DNA of 27,839 bases from Microcaldota archaeon (lineage in GTDB: Archaea > Micrarchaeota > Micrarchaeia > Micrarchaeales > Micrarchaeaceae): the NCBI GenBank assembly GCA_021829015.1, contig JAJZOJ010000011.1:1-27839 (forward strand), in the 5' to 3' direction. Below the pieces are notes generated by a model, which worked only from the letters and a program-made list of their open reading frames with translations, ran no database searches and was not told where the DNA came from. Position numbers and translations under genes: made by a program. Positions 1 through 7,581 of this stretch are shown here, in pieces (within the stretch, counting starts at the first letter, position 1; the number at the start of each line of letters is the position of its first letter).

Positions 1-3000
1 CCACGTTGGCGCCGATCTCCACGTCCATCGCGGGGTTTACCTTGAATGAGTTGGTGCTCGTGGTAATCTGGTTAGATGTTATGCTGTTCTCATCCCCTAT
101 GGTGAACCCTGCATTCCAGGTGCCGAGAACGGAGTTGGTTACAGTAAAGGAGCTTGTCACCCCATTGTAACCATAGCAGCCATAGCAGCTGACGGAATCG
201 CCGCTGCCGCCAACAACCTGCGTGTTTACTAGCGTAGGGGACGCTATCTGGAGTGCTATGCCAAGGTTGTCCTGAGGATATGTGTTTGATGTCGTGCGCA
301 CCGGCGAATTGGAGACCGACACTGTTCCGGTAGTTGATGGCCCGAGCCAGAACCCGTTGAATGCATAGCCGATAAACCCATCCGCGATTATGGTATTGAG
401 GGTCACCGTCTGTCCTATGTCGACAGTTAGATTAGACACGAGCGGAGGATTTGGCCCGGCTACCAGCGGAGAGTTTATTATCGTTATGACCCCTGACAAC
501 GGGCTTTTCACTGTGGTCGGGGTCGTTGCCCCGTCGGTCACCACGACATTCGCGTAGAGTGTCTGGCCGAATGTGCTTGATGCGATGACCCACGAGAAGG
601 TGTTTCCCGTAAACGAGTTGGCCTCCAGCATGTTGGTGACGAGCGCATTAGTTATCGTGTTGTAGACGTTCCAGTTGTAGGTGTAGGAAGATGTCCCTCC
701 TGTGAATGATGTCGACCATGAGATTGTATTCCCTGGTTGCTGCGTCGTAATTGTCGGAGTCGTAATCGATGGTGTTGTCATCGCGGCATTGTACCCGAAT
801 GGCGTGTATGCCGTGTTGACGGTATTCGCATACGCGCCATCCTCAGTTATGACAACGTTCGCCGCGAAGGTGTTGGAGGTATAGAGGTTTGCAGCAGGGG
901 TCCAGGTCCATGCGTTGCTCCTTGACGCGACATTTGTGCGGAGCATGTTGGCGATTGGGATGTTCGTGACTGAATTGACGACCAGGTAGTTATATGTGAA
1001 CAGCGTATTGCCGTTGGAGACACCTGCAGTGAATGTGATGGACTGCCCCTGGTCGATAAGTGTATTGGAGAGGGACAGAGTAGGGGATGACGGAGTCAGA
1101 TACGAGGGTATTATCGTTATTGTTCCCGACTTAACGCTGTTTACTACAGCAGGCGTGGTCGCACTGTCAGTCACCACGACATTCGCATCCACAGGCCCGA
1201 CCACCGATGCACCTAAAGGTATCGTCCAGGAGAAAGTGTTTCCAGCGAAGGAATTGGTTACCAGCATGTTTGCGACTATCGCATTCGTTATCGTGTTATA
1301 GACGTTCCAGTTGTAGGTGTATGGCGATGTTCCGCCCGAGAATGATGTCGACCATGTCAGGGTGTTTCCTGCCTCCTGAGTCGATGGTGTTGGAGTGGTG
1401 ATGGATGGGGTCGTCATCGCGGGGTTGACGGTTATTGCGAATGAGGTACCGACCATGCATGCATAGCCGTTAATGCAGTTGCCCACGTACAGCAGCTTTC
1501 CTGATGGGCTTATTGCAGGAGCGCCGCCGAAATTGCTATTGCCGTTTCCGATGGTGTTGACCACAGAGTTAGTGGCAACGTCTATCATCTTTTCGTTGCC
1601 ACCTGTGGCGCCAGCATATGCAATGGACCCTGCGGACCCAAATGATACGCCATATGCGCTGGAAGCTCCGAGATTTATGGTGTTTATCACAGTATCCGTC
1701 TTTAGATCAATGACATTGGCGTAGCCTGGGGAAGTTTGGACCACGTATGCCAATGTTCCCTGCGGGTTTACCGCTATGCTGTCTGGATTCGGGCCCACGC
1801 CTATGGTGTTCACAACTGAATTTGACGCAACATCGAGCACGTCAACGGTGCCGCTGCCGAAGTTGGTAACGTATGCGAGCGTGCCATTGGGTGCGAATGT
1901 CACATTGTCCGGGTTGGTGCCTACGGTTATGGTATTAACGATTGTGTTTGTTGCGACGTTTATCACGTTGACCGTACCGGAGCCGTAGTTGGTCACGTAT
2001 GCAAGGGTCCCGGATGGATTTATCGCCACGCCGCTTGGATTCGTTCCGACAGTAATGGTGTTTATTACCGTATTGGTTGCGACGTTGATGACGCTGATGG
2101 TGTTTGGATTGTAGTTCGTGGAGTATGCAATCGTGCCTGATGGGTTGAAGGCGACCTGTACTGGGGAGGTGCTGGTTGTTATTGTGTTTATGACAGTGTT
2201 TGTCGAGGAGTCAAATACGTCAATGTAGCCGCAGTTGTTTGTCATGTATACAAGAGTACCGGAAGGATTGAAGGCGGAGCCCGCCTGGGCGCAGGGTATG
2301 TAGTTGATCTGCATGGATTGCTCCGAGGCATAAGCATATGGCGTGGTGGTGCCCTCATCATAGGCATTGGCGCTGAATATGAATACGTTTGATGCAGTGG
2401 GGCTTGATACCTTGAATGATACGGTGTTTGAGGCCCCGGTTCCTGTTACAATCACATTGCCCCCTTGACTCGAGCTGCCGGTATTGTTGTACAGCCTGGC
2501 ATTCTTCGATCCGGTGCCGTATTGGTTTCCTGTATTTACATTCGTGAGGTAGAATGTCACTGTCTGGCCGCTGTCCAGTATGTTGTTTGATGCCGATACG
2601 GTCATGTTCGGATCAGAGTTATACCCTATGTCAGAGTAGGCGGTGCTTACCGTATTGGAGAATGCCCCATCCTCGCTTATGATGACATTCGCTGCGAAGG
2701 TGTTGGACTCGTAGAGGTTTGCCGCAGGGGTCCAGGTCCATGTGTCGCTACTTGATGCGACGTTCGTGTGGAGCATGTTGGCGATTGGGATGTTCGTGAC
2801 TGAATTGACCACGAGATAGTTGTAGGTAAAGAGGTCGTTGCCGTTGGATACACCTGCAGTGAATGTGATGGATTGGCCCTGGTCTATCATTGTGTTGGAC
2901 AGGGTCAGTGTCGGTGATGATGGCGGGGTGTATGCGGACGTTATCGTAATCAAGGCTACTGCTGATATTAGTATGAGCAGTGCTTTTTGCCCCTTTCCCC

Positions 3001-3013
3001 GTGGGCCACTCAT
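1..3013 (-). CDS. Giant secreted surface protein with seven-blade YVTN beta-propeller (C-terminus beyond window)
   Basis: The frame is open from the ATG at 3013 to the left edge, at least 1004 codons with no stop. A short basic N-terminus (MSGPRGKGQK) is followed by a hydrophobic stretch at about residues 11-24, which reads as a signal or anchor. Then come an Ig/adhesin-like module A (about 27-125), a linker beta region, a propeller of seven YVTN-type blades (about 232-520; motifs YMTNN, YSTNY, YVTNY, YVTNF, YVVQT, YAGAT, YVGNC), module B, a second module A, a second module B, and a Ser/Thr/Asn-rich tail. YVTN propellers are typical of archaeal cell-surface proteins. A role in the envelope or in adhesion is inference. 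Box A lies 26 bp upstream, so the transcript is probably leaderless. The C-terminal anchor is not visible. Confidence 0.85.
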   Translation of the reverse strand, partial: MSGPRGKGQKALLILISAVALITITSAYTPPSSPTLTLSNTMIDQGQSITFTAGVSNGNDLFTYNYLVVNSVTNIPIANMLHTNVASSSDTWTWTPAANLYESNTFAANVIISEDGAFSNTVSTAYSDIGYNSDPNMTVSASNNILDSGQTVTFYLTNVNTGNQYGTGSKNARLYNNTGSSSQGGNVIVTGTGASNTVSFKVSSPTASNVFIFSANAYDEGTTTPYAYASEQSMQINYIPCAQAGSAFNPSGTLVYMTNNCGYIDVFDSSTNTVINTITTSTSPVQVAFNPSGTIAYSTNYNPNTISVINVATNTVINTITVGTNPSGVAINPSGTLAYVTNYGSGTVNVINVATNTIVNTITVGTNPDNVTFAPNGTLAYVTNFGSGTVDVLDVASNSVVNTIGVGPNPDSIAVNPQGTLAYVVQTSPGYANVIDLKTDTVINTINLGASSAYGVSFGSAGSIAYAGATGGNEKMIDVATNSVVNTIGNGNSNFGGAPAISPSGKLLYVGNCINGYACMVGTSFAITVNPAMTTPSITTPTPSTQEAGNTLTWSTSFSGGTSPYTYNWNVYNTITNAIVANMLVTNSFAGNTFSWTIPLGASVVGPVDANVVVTDSATTPAVVNSVKSGTITIIPSYLTPSSPTLSLSNTLIDQGQSITFTAGVSNGNTLFTYNYLVVNSVTNIPIANMLRTNVASRSNAWTWTPAANLYTSNTFAANVVITEDGAYANTVNTAYTPFGYNAAMTTPSITTPTITTQQPGNTISWSTSFTGGTSSYTYNWNVYNTITNALVTNMLEANSFTGNTFSWVIASSTFGQTLYANVVVTDGATTPTTVKSPLSGVITIINSPLVAGPNPPLVSNLTVDIGQTVTLNTIIADGFIGYAFNGFWLGPSTTGTVSVSNSPVRTTSNTYPQDNLGIALQIASPTLVNTQVVGGSGDSVSCYGCYGYNGVTSSFTVTNSVLGTWNAGFTIGDENSITSNQITTSTNSFKVNPAMDVEIGANV
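480..790 (-). repeat. Intragenic repeat B, copy 2
   Basis: Second copy of module B. It shares the YTYNWNVYNTITNA core and the VVVTDGATTP strand with copy 1 at about 1100-1420. Nucleotide identity is high around 650-720 and 1285-1360. Confidence 0.75.
820..1110 (-). repeat. Intragenic repeat A, copy 2
   Basis: Second copy of the module at 2650-2940, in the same frame and orientation. It encodes the same fold signature (SPTLSLSNTLIDQGQ, then TWTPAANLY, then NTFAANVVI). Differences are mostly at third codon positions. Confidence 0.85.
1100..1420 (-). repeat. Intragenic repeat B, copy 1
   Basis: Module just C-terminal to the propeller, with the signature YTYNWNVYNTITNA and NTFSWTI, ending in GTITII. 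Its partner lies about 630 bp lower. In the protein the order is propeller, B, A, B. Confidence 0.75.
2650..2940 (-). repeat. Intragenic repeat A, copy 1
   Basis: This segment encodes an adhesin-like module beginning around SPTLTLSNTMIDQGQ. It is closely matched by the segment exactly 1830 bp (610 codons) lower, at about 820-1110. The two share a perfectly identical run of almost 40 bases around 2770-2810 and 940-980, so the duplication is recent or is kept uniform by gene conversion. Confidence 0.85.
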
Positions 3014-3034
3014 GTTTTTAGATAGACTGTCAAC

Positions 3035-3044
3035 ATTTATATTT
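3035..3044 (-). promoter_or_regulatory. Box A of the surface-protein gene
   Basis: On the minus strand this reads AAATATAAAT and is centred 26-27 bp before the ATG at 3013. That is the usual archaeal TATA distance for a leaderless transcript. A perfect 10-bp palindrome lies just upstream at 3051-3060. Confidence 0.7.
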
Positions 3045-3050
3045 GTACCT

Positions 3051-3060
3051 GTACGCGTAC
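3051..3060. promoter_or_regulatory. GTACGCGTAC palindrome next to box A
   Basis: A perfect 10-bp palindrome lies directly upstream of box A of the surface-protein gene, with a further GTAC at 3045-3048. The position suits an operator or activator site, but no regulator is identified. This is inference from position and symmetry only. Confidence 0.3.
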
Positions 3061-3123
3061 GTGAAATCGGATAATAAGCACATGGGGCTCTGTAGAAATG
3101 CTAAGATAATGATGAATGAACCT

Positions 3124-3142
3124 CTAGGGGCAAAGCCCCTAG
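3124..3142. other. Perfect 8-bp hairpin inside the element, possible terminator
   Basis: CTAGGGGC (3124-3131), loop AAA, GCCCCTAG (3135-3142). The stem is perfect and GC-rich with a tight loop. It lies downstream of the minus-strand MinD-like gene and upstream of the surface-protein promoter, so it could separate the two transcripts. No U-tract follows on the minus strand, so termination is only a guess. A second hairpin (3237-3244 with 3249-3256) lies in the same element. Confidence 0.5.
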
Positions 3143-3189
3143 TATCTCCTAATATGCAAGTGTGTGCTGCCTGATTTGATCTGAAATAT

Positions 3190-3215
3190 GGCTCTGTAGA
3201 AATGCTAAGATAATG
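3190..3215 (+). repeat. Internal second copy of the element's left end
   Basis: The 26 bases at 3190-3215 are identical to 3086-3111, the left end of the element. The element therefore carries two left ends 104 bp apart and one right end. Only the outer left end is matched by the target duplication, which suggests an internal duplication or a nested insertion. Confidence 0.8.
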
Positions 3216-3346
3216 TTAGAAAGTTGAGTACATATGTTTTCCATGAGAATGGAAAATGTAGATAGCAAGAGGCTTTTGTAAGTTATTGGACAAAATCTGT
3301 CAGAAAAAGGATTTCTACAAAGCCGCACATGGTTTGATTTCTGCTG

Positions 3347-4129
3347 TTATCTCATCCTGAAAAGGGATTTCAGGAAGCCCACTATGCTGAAATGCCTCCT
3401 GGGGGGTGCCGCCTGGCCGCTTTTGCCGGATATGTAGATTCCGGCCAGCTTCCTTACAGTAGTGGAGAAGTGCGACCTTGGCTTGACTATGTACGCGGGG
3501 ATATGCTCGGATATGCTTATCGGGACTATCTCGTCCTCGGGCATCTCCTCGGTTATCGCCTTGCCGTATATCTCCTCTATCTCAGCAACGCTTATCTCGT
3601 ACTTCCTGTTCTTTACCCTGTTTATGACCAGGTTGTGGTTGACCTTGACGTTGTCATAGTCCCTTGCCAGCCTTATCGAGCTGGTGCACGAGGGCATGTC
3701 AGGCACTGTTACTATTAGCGCCTCGTTGTAGTACATCGAGAGGTCGTTCTCGACGAATCCGGGAGCGGTGTCCATTATTATGTAGTCGTAGTTGCTCTTG
3801 GCCAGTGTCTGGCCCATCGCCTGTATCAATTGCACACCAGGATTGAACTGCTTGGAGTTGAGGGTTCCAGGGAGGACGTGCAGGCCGGTGACGCTGTGCA
3901 CCGCTATCGCGTCCTGGAACGGCACCTTGCCCAGCATCACGTCCCTGTACCCCACGTTGGCCTTCTCCAGTCCAAGGTGGAACCCCACGCTGGGGTTTGT
4001 GGTGTCGGAATCTATGAGCAGGACATTGTAGTCCATCGACCTGAGCGCGACTGAGAGGTTTACGGATATCGTTGTCTTCCCGACCCCGCCCTTCTGCGAC
4101 GACACACCTATTATGTACGGCTTTCCCAA
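3347..4129 (-). CDS. MinD/ParA-family ATPase with C-terminal amphipathic helix
   Basis: This 260-residue P-loop ATPase has a deviant Walker A, KGGVGKTT (residues 13-20, with signature Lys13), the second motif LLIDSDTTNPS, and a Walker B strand IIMDTAPGF. The last 14 residues, FSIVGFLKSLFRMR, form an amphipathic basic helix like the membrane-targeting sequence of MinD. A membrane-cycling positioning ATPase is therefore likely, though its cargo is unknown. The gene starts 8 bp after the stop of the S-layer-like gene upstream, so the two are probably one operon. It could also be a ParA-like or archaellum/chemotaxis-positioning paralogue. There is no MinE, MinC or ParB-like partner in the window. 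Confidence 0.85.
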   Translation of the reverse strand: MGKPYIIGVSSQKGGVGKTTISVNLSVALRSMDYNVLLIDSDTTNPSVGFHLGLEKANVGYRDVMLGKVPFQDAIAVHSVTGLHVLPGTLNSKQFNPGVQLIQAMGQTLAKSNYDYIIMDTAPGFVENDLSMYYNEALIVTVPDMPSCTSSIRLARDYDNVKVNHNLVINRVKNRKYEISVAEIEEIYGKAITEEMPEDEIVPISISEHIPAYIVKPRSHFSTTVRKLAGIYISGKSGQAAPPRRHFSIVGFLKSLFRMR

Positions 4130-4137
4130 TCATTCAC

Positions 4138-5769
4138 CTACTGGTTCTTCCTCAATTCCTCCTTTATCGACATGAGCCTCTTGGCCCTCTTGGAATTGTA
4201 CCTTGGCTTGCTTGATATCAGAATGGCTGCATAGATTAATATTCCTATAAGTATTGCTGCACCGGCATACGGAAGGTACGGCAGGAGCTGGCTTAGCGTG
4301 CTCCCTGCCGTTGATGTGGTGCCGCCTGTGCCTCCCGGTGGCGAGCCCGATAGCTGCCCCCTTTGGAGCACTATCACGGGCAATGAGTAGGTTATGTTCG
4401 CCAGCGAGGATGTGACATACAATGTAAGTATCACGGTGCCTGTTGTGCCCCCTGTTACAAGGGTGAAGCGCTTGGTCACCAGTTGATTAGGGGTGACGTT
4501 TATGACCTGGGTGGAGTTGAGCACCGTTACCCCCGGAGGTGCCGATACGTAGAAGTCGAGGCTGTCAGGCCTCGTGCCGGTATAGAGCGCCTCTACCGCT
4601 ATGCTGCCCCTGGAGTTCGTGTAGAACGTTGGAAGCGAGAAGTTCAGGATCCTTATTTCTTCATTGGGGCTGGGCTGCGACAGGGCGGTGAACTGGGTAG
4701 TATATGGAAGCGACGTCGAATTGTACGATGTGGTGTAGTATGCATATGCAGACTGGTTCCCGTTCATGGGCGGAAGGCTCCAGTATATGTAGTAGTAGTC
4801 CCCGGACTTCGTGACGCTTGCGGGAAGCCCTGACGTGCGTATCCCTGAAATGCCGTCAGACCTTGGCAGCTGTGTCACGAGAGTGGCGTTGGCCGCGTTG
4901 GCCGCGCCCATGACCTGTACCGTCCCTGACAGCCTGCTGGCGTTCTCGAGCGCGACGGTCTGCAATACCATAGGGGCTGATGTCTTCCCCACAACCACCA
5001 GGCGCATGGCATAGGTTGAGGTCCCCTGCAGGGCAGGGCCGTTGTAGACCTCAACGCCAAGCGGTATCGAATACGCAGTCGCATTGCCGGTTGCGATGCC
5101 CTTCACCAGCATCTGCACGTATACCGTGGACCCGGGCAGCAGGTACTCGGAAGTTGACGATAATGCGACTATCGAGCTTAGGTTGGAGGGTATGCCCAGG
5201 CCTATTGTCTCTGTAGATGAGTTTGTGTTGGTTATCCCGATGTTGAATACGCTCTCGCTGCCATTGGTGACGGACATGTATATCGGGAGGTAATTGAACA
5301 TGAACATGCTTGGATGCGCATCCTGCGGCTTAGGCAAAGCGGCTGCGCCCGAATTGAGTATAGTTATGCTATAGCTTCCTTGCGCAGCGGCAGCCCCATG
5401 TGATGATGCGGTTATCTTGGCGGTGTAGCTGCCTGCAGGCAGGGAGCTGTTGGCGCTTATCATTATGGATTCGTTCTGCATGGGAGAGAGCGGATTTGCC
5501 ACGTAGGTGTAATTAGCGCTGCCGCCAGATCCTGACAATGCCACGTTGACGGTTATGTTCCCGGTTGCAAGGCCTCCGGTGTTTTCTATGATCCCTGAGA
5601 TTATGAGCGGCGCCCCGCTGCTAACGGTGCGCGGCACGTAAATTGATGACAATGAGAGGCTGGCCGGGCCGGTAGGTATGTATCCCGCGGCATGCGGCGA
5701 TGCCGCAAGCGCAGCCATGAACAGGGTAAACACTAGCAATGCCCCAACCGGGCCGACCTTCCTATACAC
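4138..5769 (-). CDS. Membrane-anchored S-layer-like secreted protein
   Basis: The product has 543 residues with a GTG start at 5769. An N-terminal signal sequence (hydrophobic at about 9-24, then ASPHAAG) leads into a long Ser/Thr/Asn/Gly-rich extracytoplasmic region of beta-sandwich character with many N-x-S/T sequons. This resembles COG1361-type S-layer or CARDB proteins. A single transmembrane helix (about 497-518) is followed by a basic cytoplasmic tail ending KEELRKNQ. Box A at 5791-5798 (TTTAAA core) lies 26 bp before the GTG, which supports this start and a leaderless mRNA. The MinD-like gene follows 8 bp downstream, so the cytoplasmic tail may contact the ATPase (inference). The exact family is not certain. 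Confidence 0.75.
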   Translation of the reverse strand: MYRKVGPVGALLVFTLFMAALAASPHAAGYIPTGPASLSLSSIYVPRTVSSGAPLIISGIIENTGGLATGNITVNVALSGSGGSANYTYVANPLSPMQNESIMISANSSLPAGSYTAKITASSHGAAAAQGSYSITILNSGAAALPKPQDAHPSMFMFNYLPIYMSVTNGSESVFNIGITNTNSSTETIGLGIPSNLSSIVALSSTSEYLLPGSTVYVQMLVKGIATGNATAYSIPLGVEVYNGPALQGTSTYAMRLVVVGKTSAPMVLQTVALENASRLSGTVQVMGAANAANATLVTQLPRSDGISGIRTSGLPASVTKSGDYYYIYWSLPPMNGNQSAYAYYTTSYNSTSLPYTTQFTALSQPSPNEEIRILNFSLPTFYTNSRGSIAVEALYTGTRPDSLDFYVSAPPGVTVLNSTQVINVTPNQLVTKRFTLVTGGTTGTVILTLYVTSSLANITYSLPVIVLQRGQLSGSPPGGTGGTTSTAGSTLSQLLPYLPYAGAAILIGILIYAAILISSKPRYNSKRAKRLMSIKEELRKNQ

Positions 5770-5790
5770 AATAATATCATGGAAATATCA

Positions 5791-5798
5791 TTTTAAAT
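5791..5798 (-). promoter_or_regulatory. Box A of the S-layer-like/MinD operon
   Basis: The minus strand reads AATTTAAA, centred about 25.5 bp before the GTG start at 5769. This fits a leaderless archaeal transcript. Confidence 0.6.
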
Positions 5799-5832
5799 TC
5801 CTTCATGTATTGCGCGGGTTTTCCGCATAACG

Positions 5833-5840
5833 CTTTAAAG
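5833..5840 (+). promoter_or_regulatory. Box A of the seven-helix protein gene
   Basis: CTTTAAAG is centred 25.5 bp before the ATG at 5862. This decides the start in favour of 5862 over the ATG at 5805, which lies upstream of the box. Confidence 0.6.
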
Positions 5841-5861
5841 CAGGCACGGAGCAATAACTGC

Positions 5862-6476
5862 ATGGCAGGCTATGCGCAAATCATGATCGCGGTATCGCTG
5901 TTTCTCGTCAATGCGGTGCTAGCTCTCCTCCTTTCGCGGATATACCTCCAGGACAGGAAGCGCATAAGCTACCTCGCATGGAGCTCTGGACTGAGGCTCT
6001 TCGCCATAGCCACGATAATATCGATCATGTTCGCAGCGGGACTGGAGTCATCATTCCTTGCAAGCATATACAGGTTCGCGGTCATGGTACCGATTGCCGC
6101 ATTCGCAGTGGGCTTCGTGCAGTTCTCAAGGAGCATGAGGCTCAAGAGGCCGTATTACTATGCGATGAGCGCGATGGCCATCGCTCTGCTCTACTTTGAG
6201 CTCTACCCGCTCGGCATGATGGCAGCGGCAGTCGCGGTAGTCTTATCTGCCGTTGCGCTGCTGTCCATAATATCGGTCTCTGCAAGGGCATTCCTCAAGG
6301 ACAGGAACCCGAAGGTCCTAGCAGCGATTCCTGGAGCCCTGGCATTCGTTGCGGTTGGGATGATGCCGTATTCCGCATCGCCGTTTTACTACTTTTCTGA
6401 GATACTTGCGGTCTCTCTCCTCTGGCTGGGCTTCGCAGGGATGTGCGGTGCAAAGGAGTACGGCGCAGGGATATAG
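5862..6476 (+). CDS. Seven-transmembrane-helix protein of unknown function
   Basis: The product has 204 residues and is almost entirely hydrophobic. About seven helices can be placed (near residues 4-27, 42-62, 66-89, 101-118, 120-143, 156-175 and 181-201) with short basic loops such as QDRKR, MRLKRP and LKDRN. There is no lysine in the last helix, so it is not a rhodopsin, and no kinase or signalling domain is fused. The frame is open back to an ATG at 5805, but box A at 5833-5840 supports 5862. It is transcribed away from the S-layer/MinD operon and is convergent with the EF-Tu-like gene, 3 bp apart. I do not recognise the family. It resembles the membrane sensor halves of archaeal kinases only in topology. 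Confidence 0.65.
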   Translation: MAGYAQIMIAVSLFLVNAVLALLLSRIYLQDRKRISYLAWSSGLRLFAIATIISIMFAAGLESSFLASIYRFAVMVPIAAFAVGFVQFSRSMRLKRPYYYAMSAMAIALLYFELYPLGMMAAAVAVVLSAVALLSIISVSARAFLKDRNPKVLAAIPGALAFVAVGMMPYSASPFYYFSEILAVSLLWLGFAGMCGAKEYGAGI

Positions 6477-6479
6477 AAG

Positions 6480-7436
6480 CTACTTCTTTGTGATTGATGT
6501 AACAGTTCCGTAGGCGAATATGCGCGGCTGGACAGCCCTTGCGACCAGCGCCGCATCCCCTTTCTCGACAGGAATCCCCTTCTCGAGCCTGAAGGATACG
6601 CTGCTGCCATTGATCTCCTCAACGGTAGCATTCGAGAACGAGAATCCAACGGCAATCTGGTACATCTTCCCCTTCTCTATGAGCTCCTTGGCGAATCCGC
6701 TCTGCCTGAGCTCCAGGCTTATTAGGGATGCCGCTGGAACCTGGACCGGCGACAGTATGTCACCCTTCGACATGTCCGACTCGTCTATCCCCTTAAGCGC
6801 AAGGCCAACCCTTGTCCCAGGGGGCGCCTCCTTTATGTCCTCGTCCTGGCTCTGTATTGACCTTACGACCACCTGCTTCCCTGAGCTGTGGAGCAACTGG
6901 TCGTGCACCTTCAGTGTTCCCCTAGTGACGATGCCGAGCGCAACGGTGCCTACGCCCTTCACGTTGAAGGCCTTGTCCAAGTCAACCCTTACAGGGGCGT
7001 TTGCATCAGCCAGGCTGCCCTTCGACAGTATCATGTCCAGAAGCTCCTCCCTGGATGCCAGTTCCTTCACCTCAAGCCCGAGGGATTTCGCCATCTCGGA
7101 CACGTCGTTGTCCCTTGTGAATATCACCCTCTTGCCCAGCAGTGAGCATGCGACGAGGACCTCCCCGAAGGCCCTGTCCAGCTCCGCTGTGCTCAGCAGC
7201 ACCTGGTCTGCCATAAGAAGCGTCTGGGGAAGCGCATAGAACTTCTCGTCTATTGAGGATGGAGCCAGAGCCACTATCACGTTGCCCCGCTCCTTCCTGT
7301 TGTAGAAGGATATGCTGTTCTCAGAGCTCCTCTTGCCTATGAACTCCGCAAGTGAGCTTCCGAGCGGTACGGCGACTATTATGTTCATCGGAATCATCGG
7401 CGCGTGCGTCCCGCATATGCAGGATTTGCCGCGCAT
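6480..7436 (-). CDS. EF-Tu/SelB-like protein with degenerate G domain
   Basis: The product has 318 residues. The N-terminal 150 residues have an alpha/beta core like a translational GTPase G domain (NIIVAVPLGSSLAEFI, then NVIVALAP), but no GxxxxGK[ST] P-loop, DxxG or NKxD. The rest resembles EF-Tu domain 2 (GVGTVALGIVTRGTLKVHD, PPGTRVGLALKG, DMSKGDIL) and a domain-3-like barrel. Archaeal EF-1alpha-related proteins lacking GTPase motifs are known, but their role is not settled. Start choice is uncertain: a TATA-like stretch at 7465-7475 fits the ATG at 7436, while another at 7442-7451 would favour the ATG at 7397 or 7388, where the conserved core begins. It probably binds RNA or the ribosome without hydrolysing GTP (inference). 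Confidence 0.75.
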   Translation of the reverse strand: MRGKSCICGTHAPMIPMNIIVAVPLGSSLAEFIGKRSSENSISFYNRKERGNVIVALAPSSIDEKFYALPQTLLMADQVLLSTAELDRAFGEVLVACSLLGKRVIFTRDNDVSEMAKSLGLEVKELASREELLDMILSKGSLADANAPVRVDLDKAFNVKGVGTVALGIVTRGTLKVHDQLLHSSGKQVVVRSIQSQDEDIKEAPPGTRVGLALKGIDESDMSKGDILSPVQVPAASLISLELRQSGFAKELIEKGKMYQIAVGFSFSNATVEEINGSSVSFRLEKGIPVEKGDAALVARAVQPRIFAYGTVTSITKK

Positions 7437-7581
7437 CTACGTTTTATATTTCAAATGGCACAATTATATAATTGCAATGGCTGGAAGGGCGCATACGAAG
7501 CCATTTTAAGCTTTGACGCCCAATCATATTGAAGGATCTTCTTTTAGGAGAATGATTTTGTATTGAATAGACGGTGAATTA

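Larger units (their letters stand above)
3086..3324. mobile_element. Compact transposable element (MITE or deleted IS) with 8-bp target duplication
   Basis: The left end GGCTCTGTAGAAAT (3086-3099) is the near-perfect inverse of the right end ATTTCTACAAAGCC (3311-3324). The element is bounded by identical 8-bp direct repeats GCACATGG at 3078-3085 and 3325-3332, the mark of transposition. At 239 bp it has no credible transposase frame, so it must have been mobilised in trans or be an internally deleted IS. The end sequence and 8-bp duplication resemble IS6-family elements (known family trait), but the family call is inference. It sits between the MinD-like gene (ending 3347) and the promoter of the surface-protein gene. 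Confidence 0.75.

Noticed and set aside
702..3074. Several plus-strand open frames across the left 3 kb
   Set aside because: They lie antisense to the continuous 1004-codon minus frame, which has clear YVTN repeats and a promoter.
3190..3324. Inner left end plus right end as an independent 135-bp element
   Set aside because: The bases before 3190 do not match GCACATGG, so no target duplication supports it as a separate insertion.
5862..6476. Rhodopsin-like protein
   Set aside because: Seven helices, but no lysine in the last helix and no conserved retinal-pocket residues.
6520..7239. 239-codon plus frame
   Set aside because: Shadow of the EF-Tu-like gene. The composition is Ser/Pro-rich with no recognisable domain.
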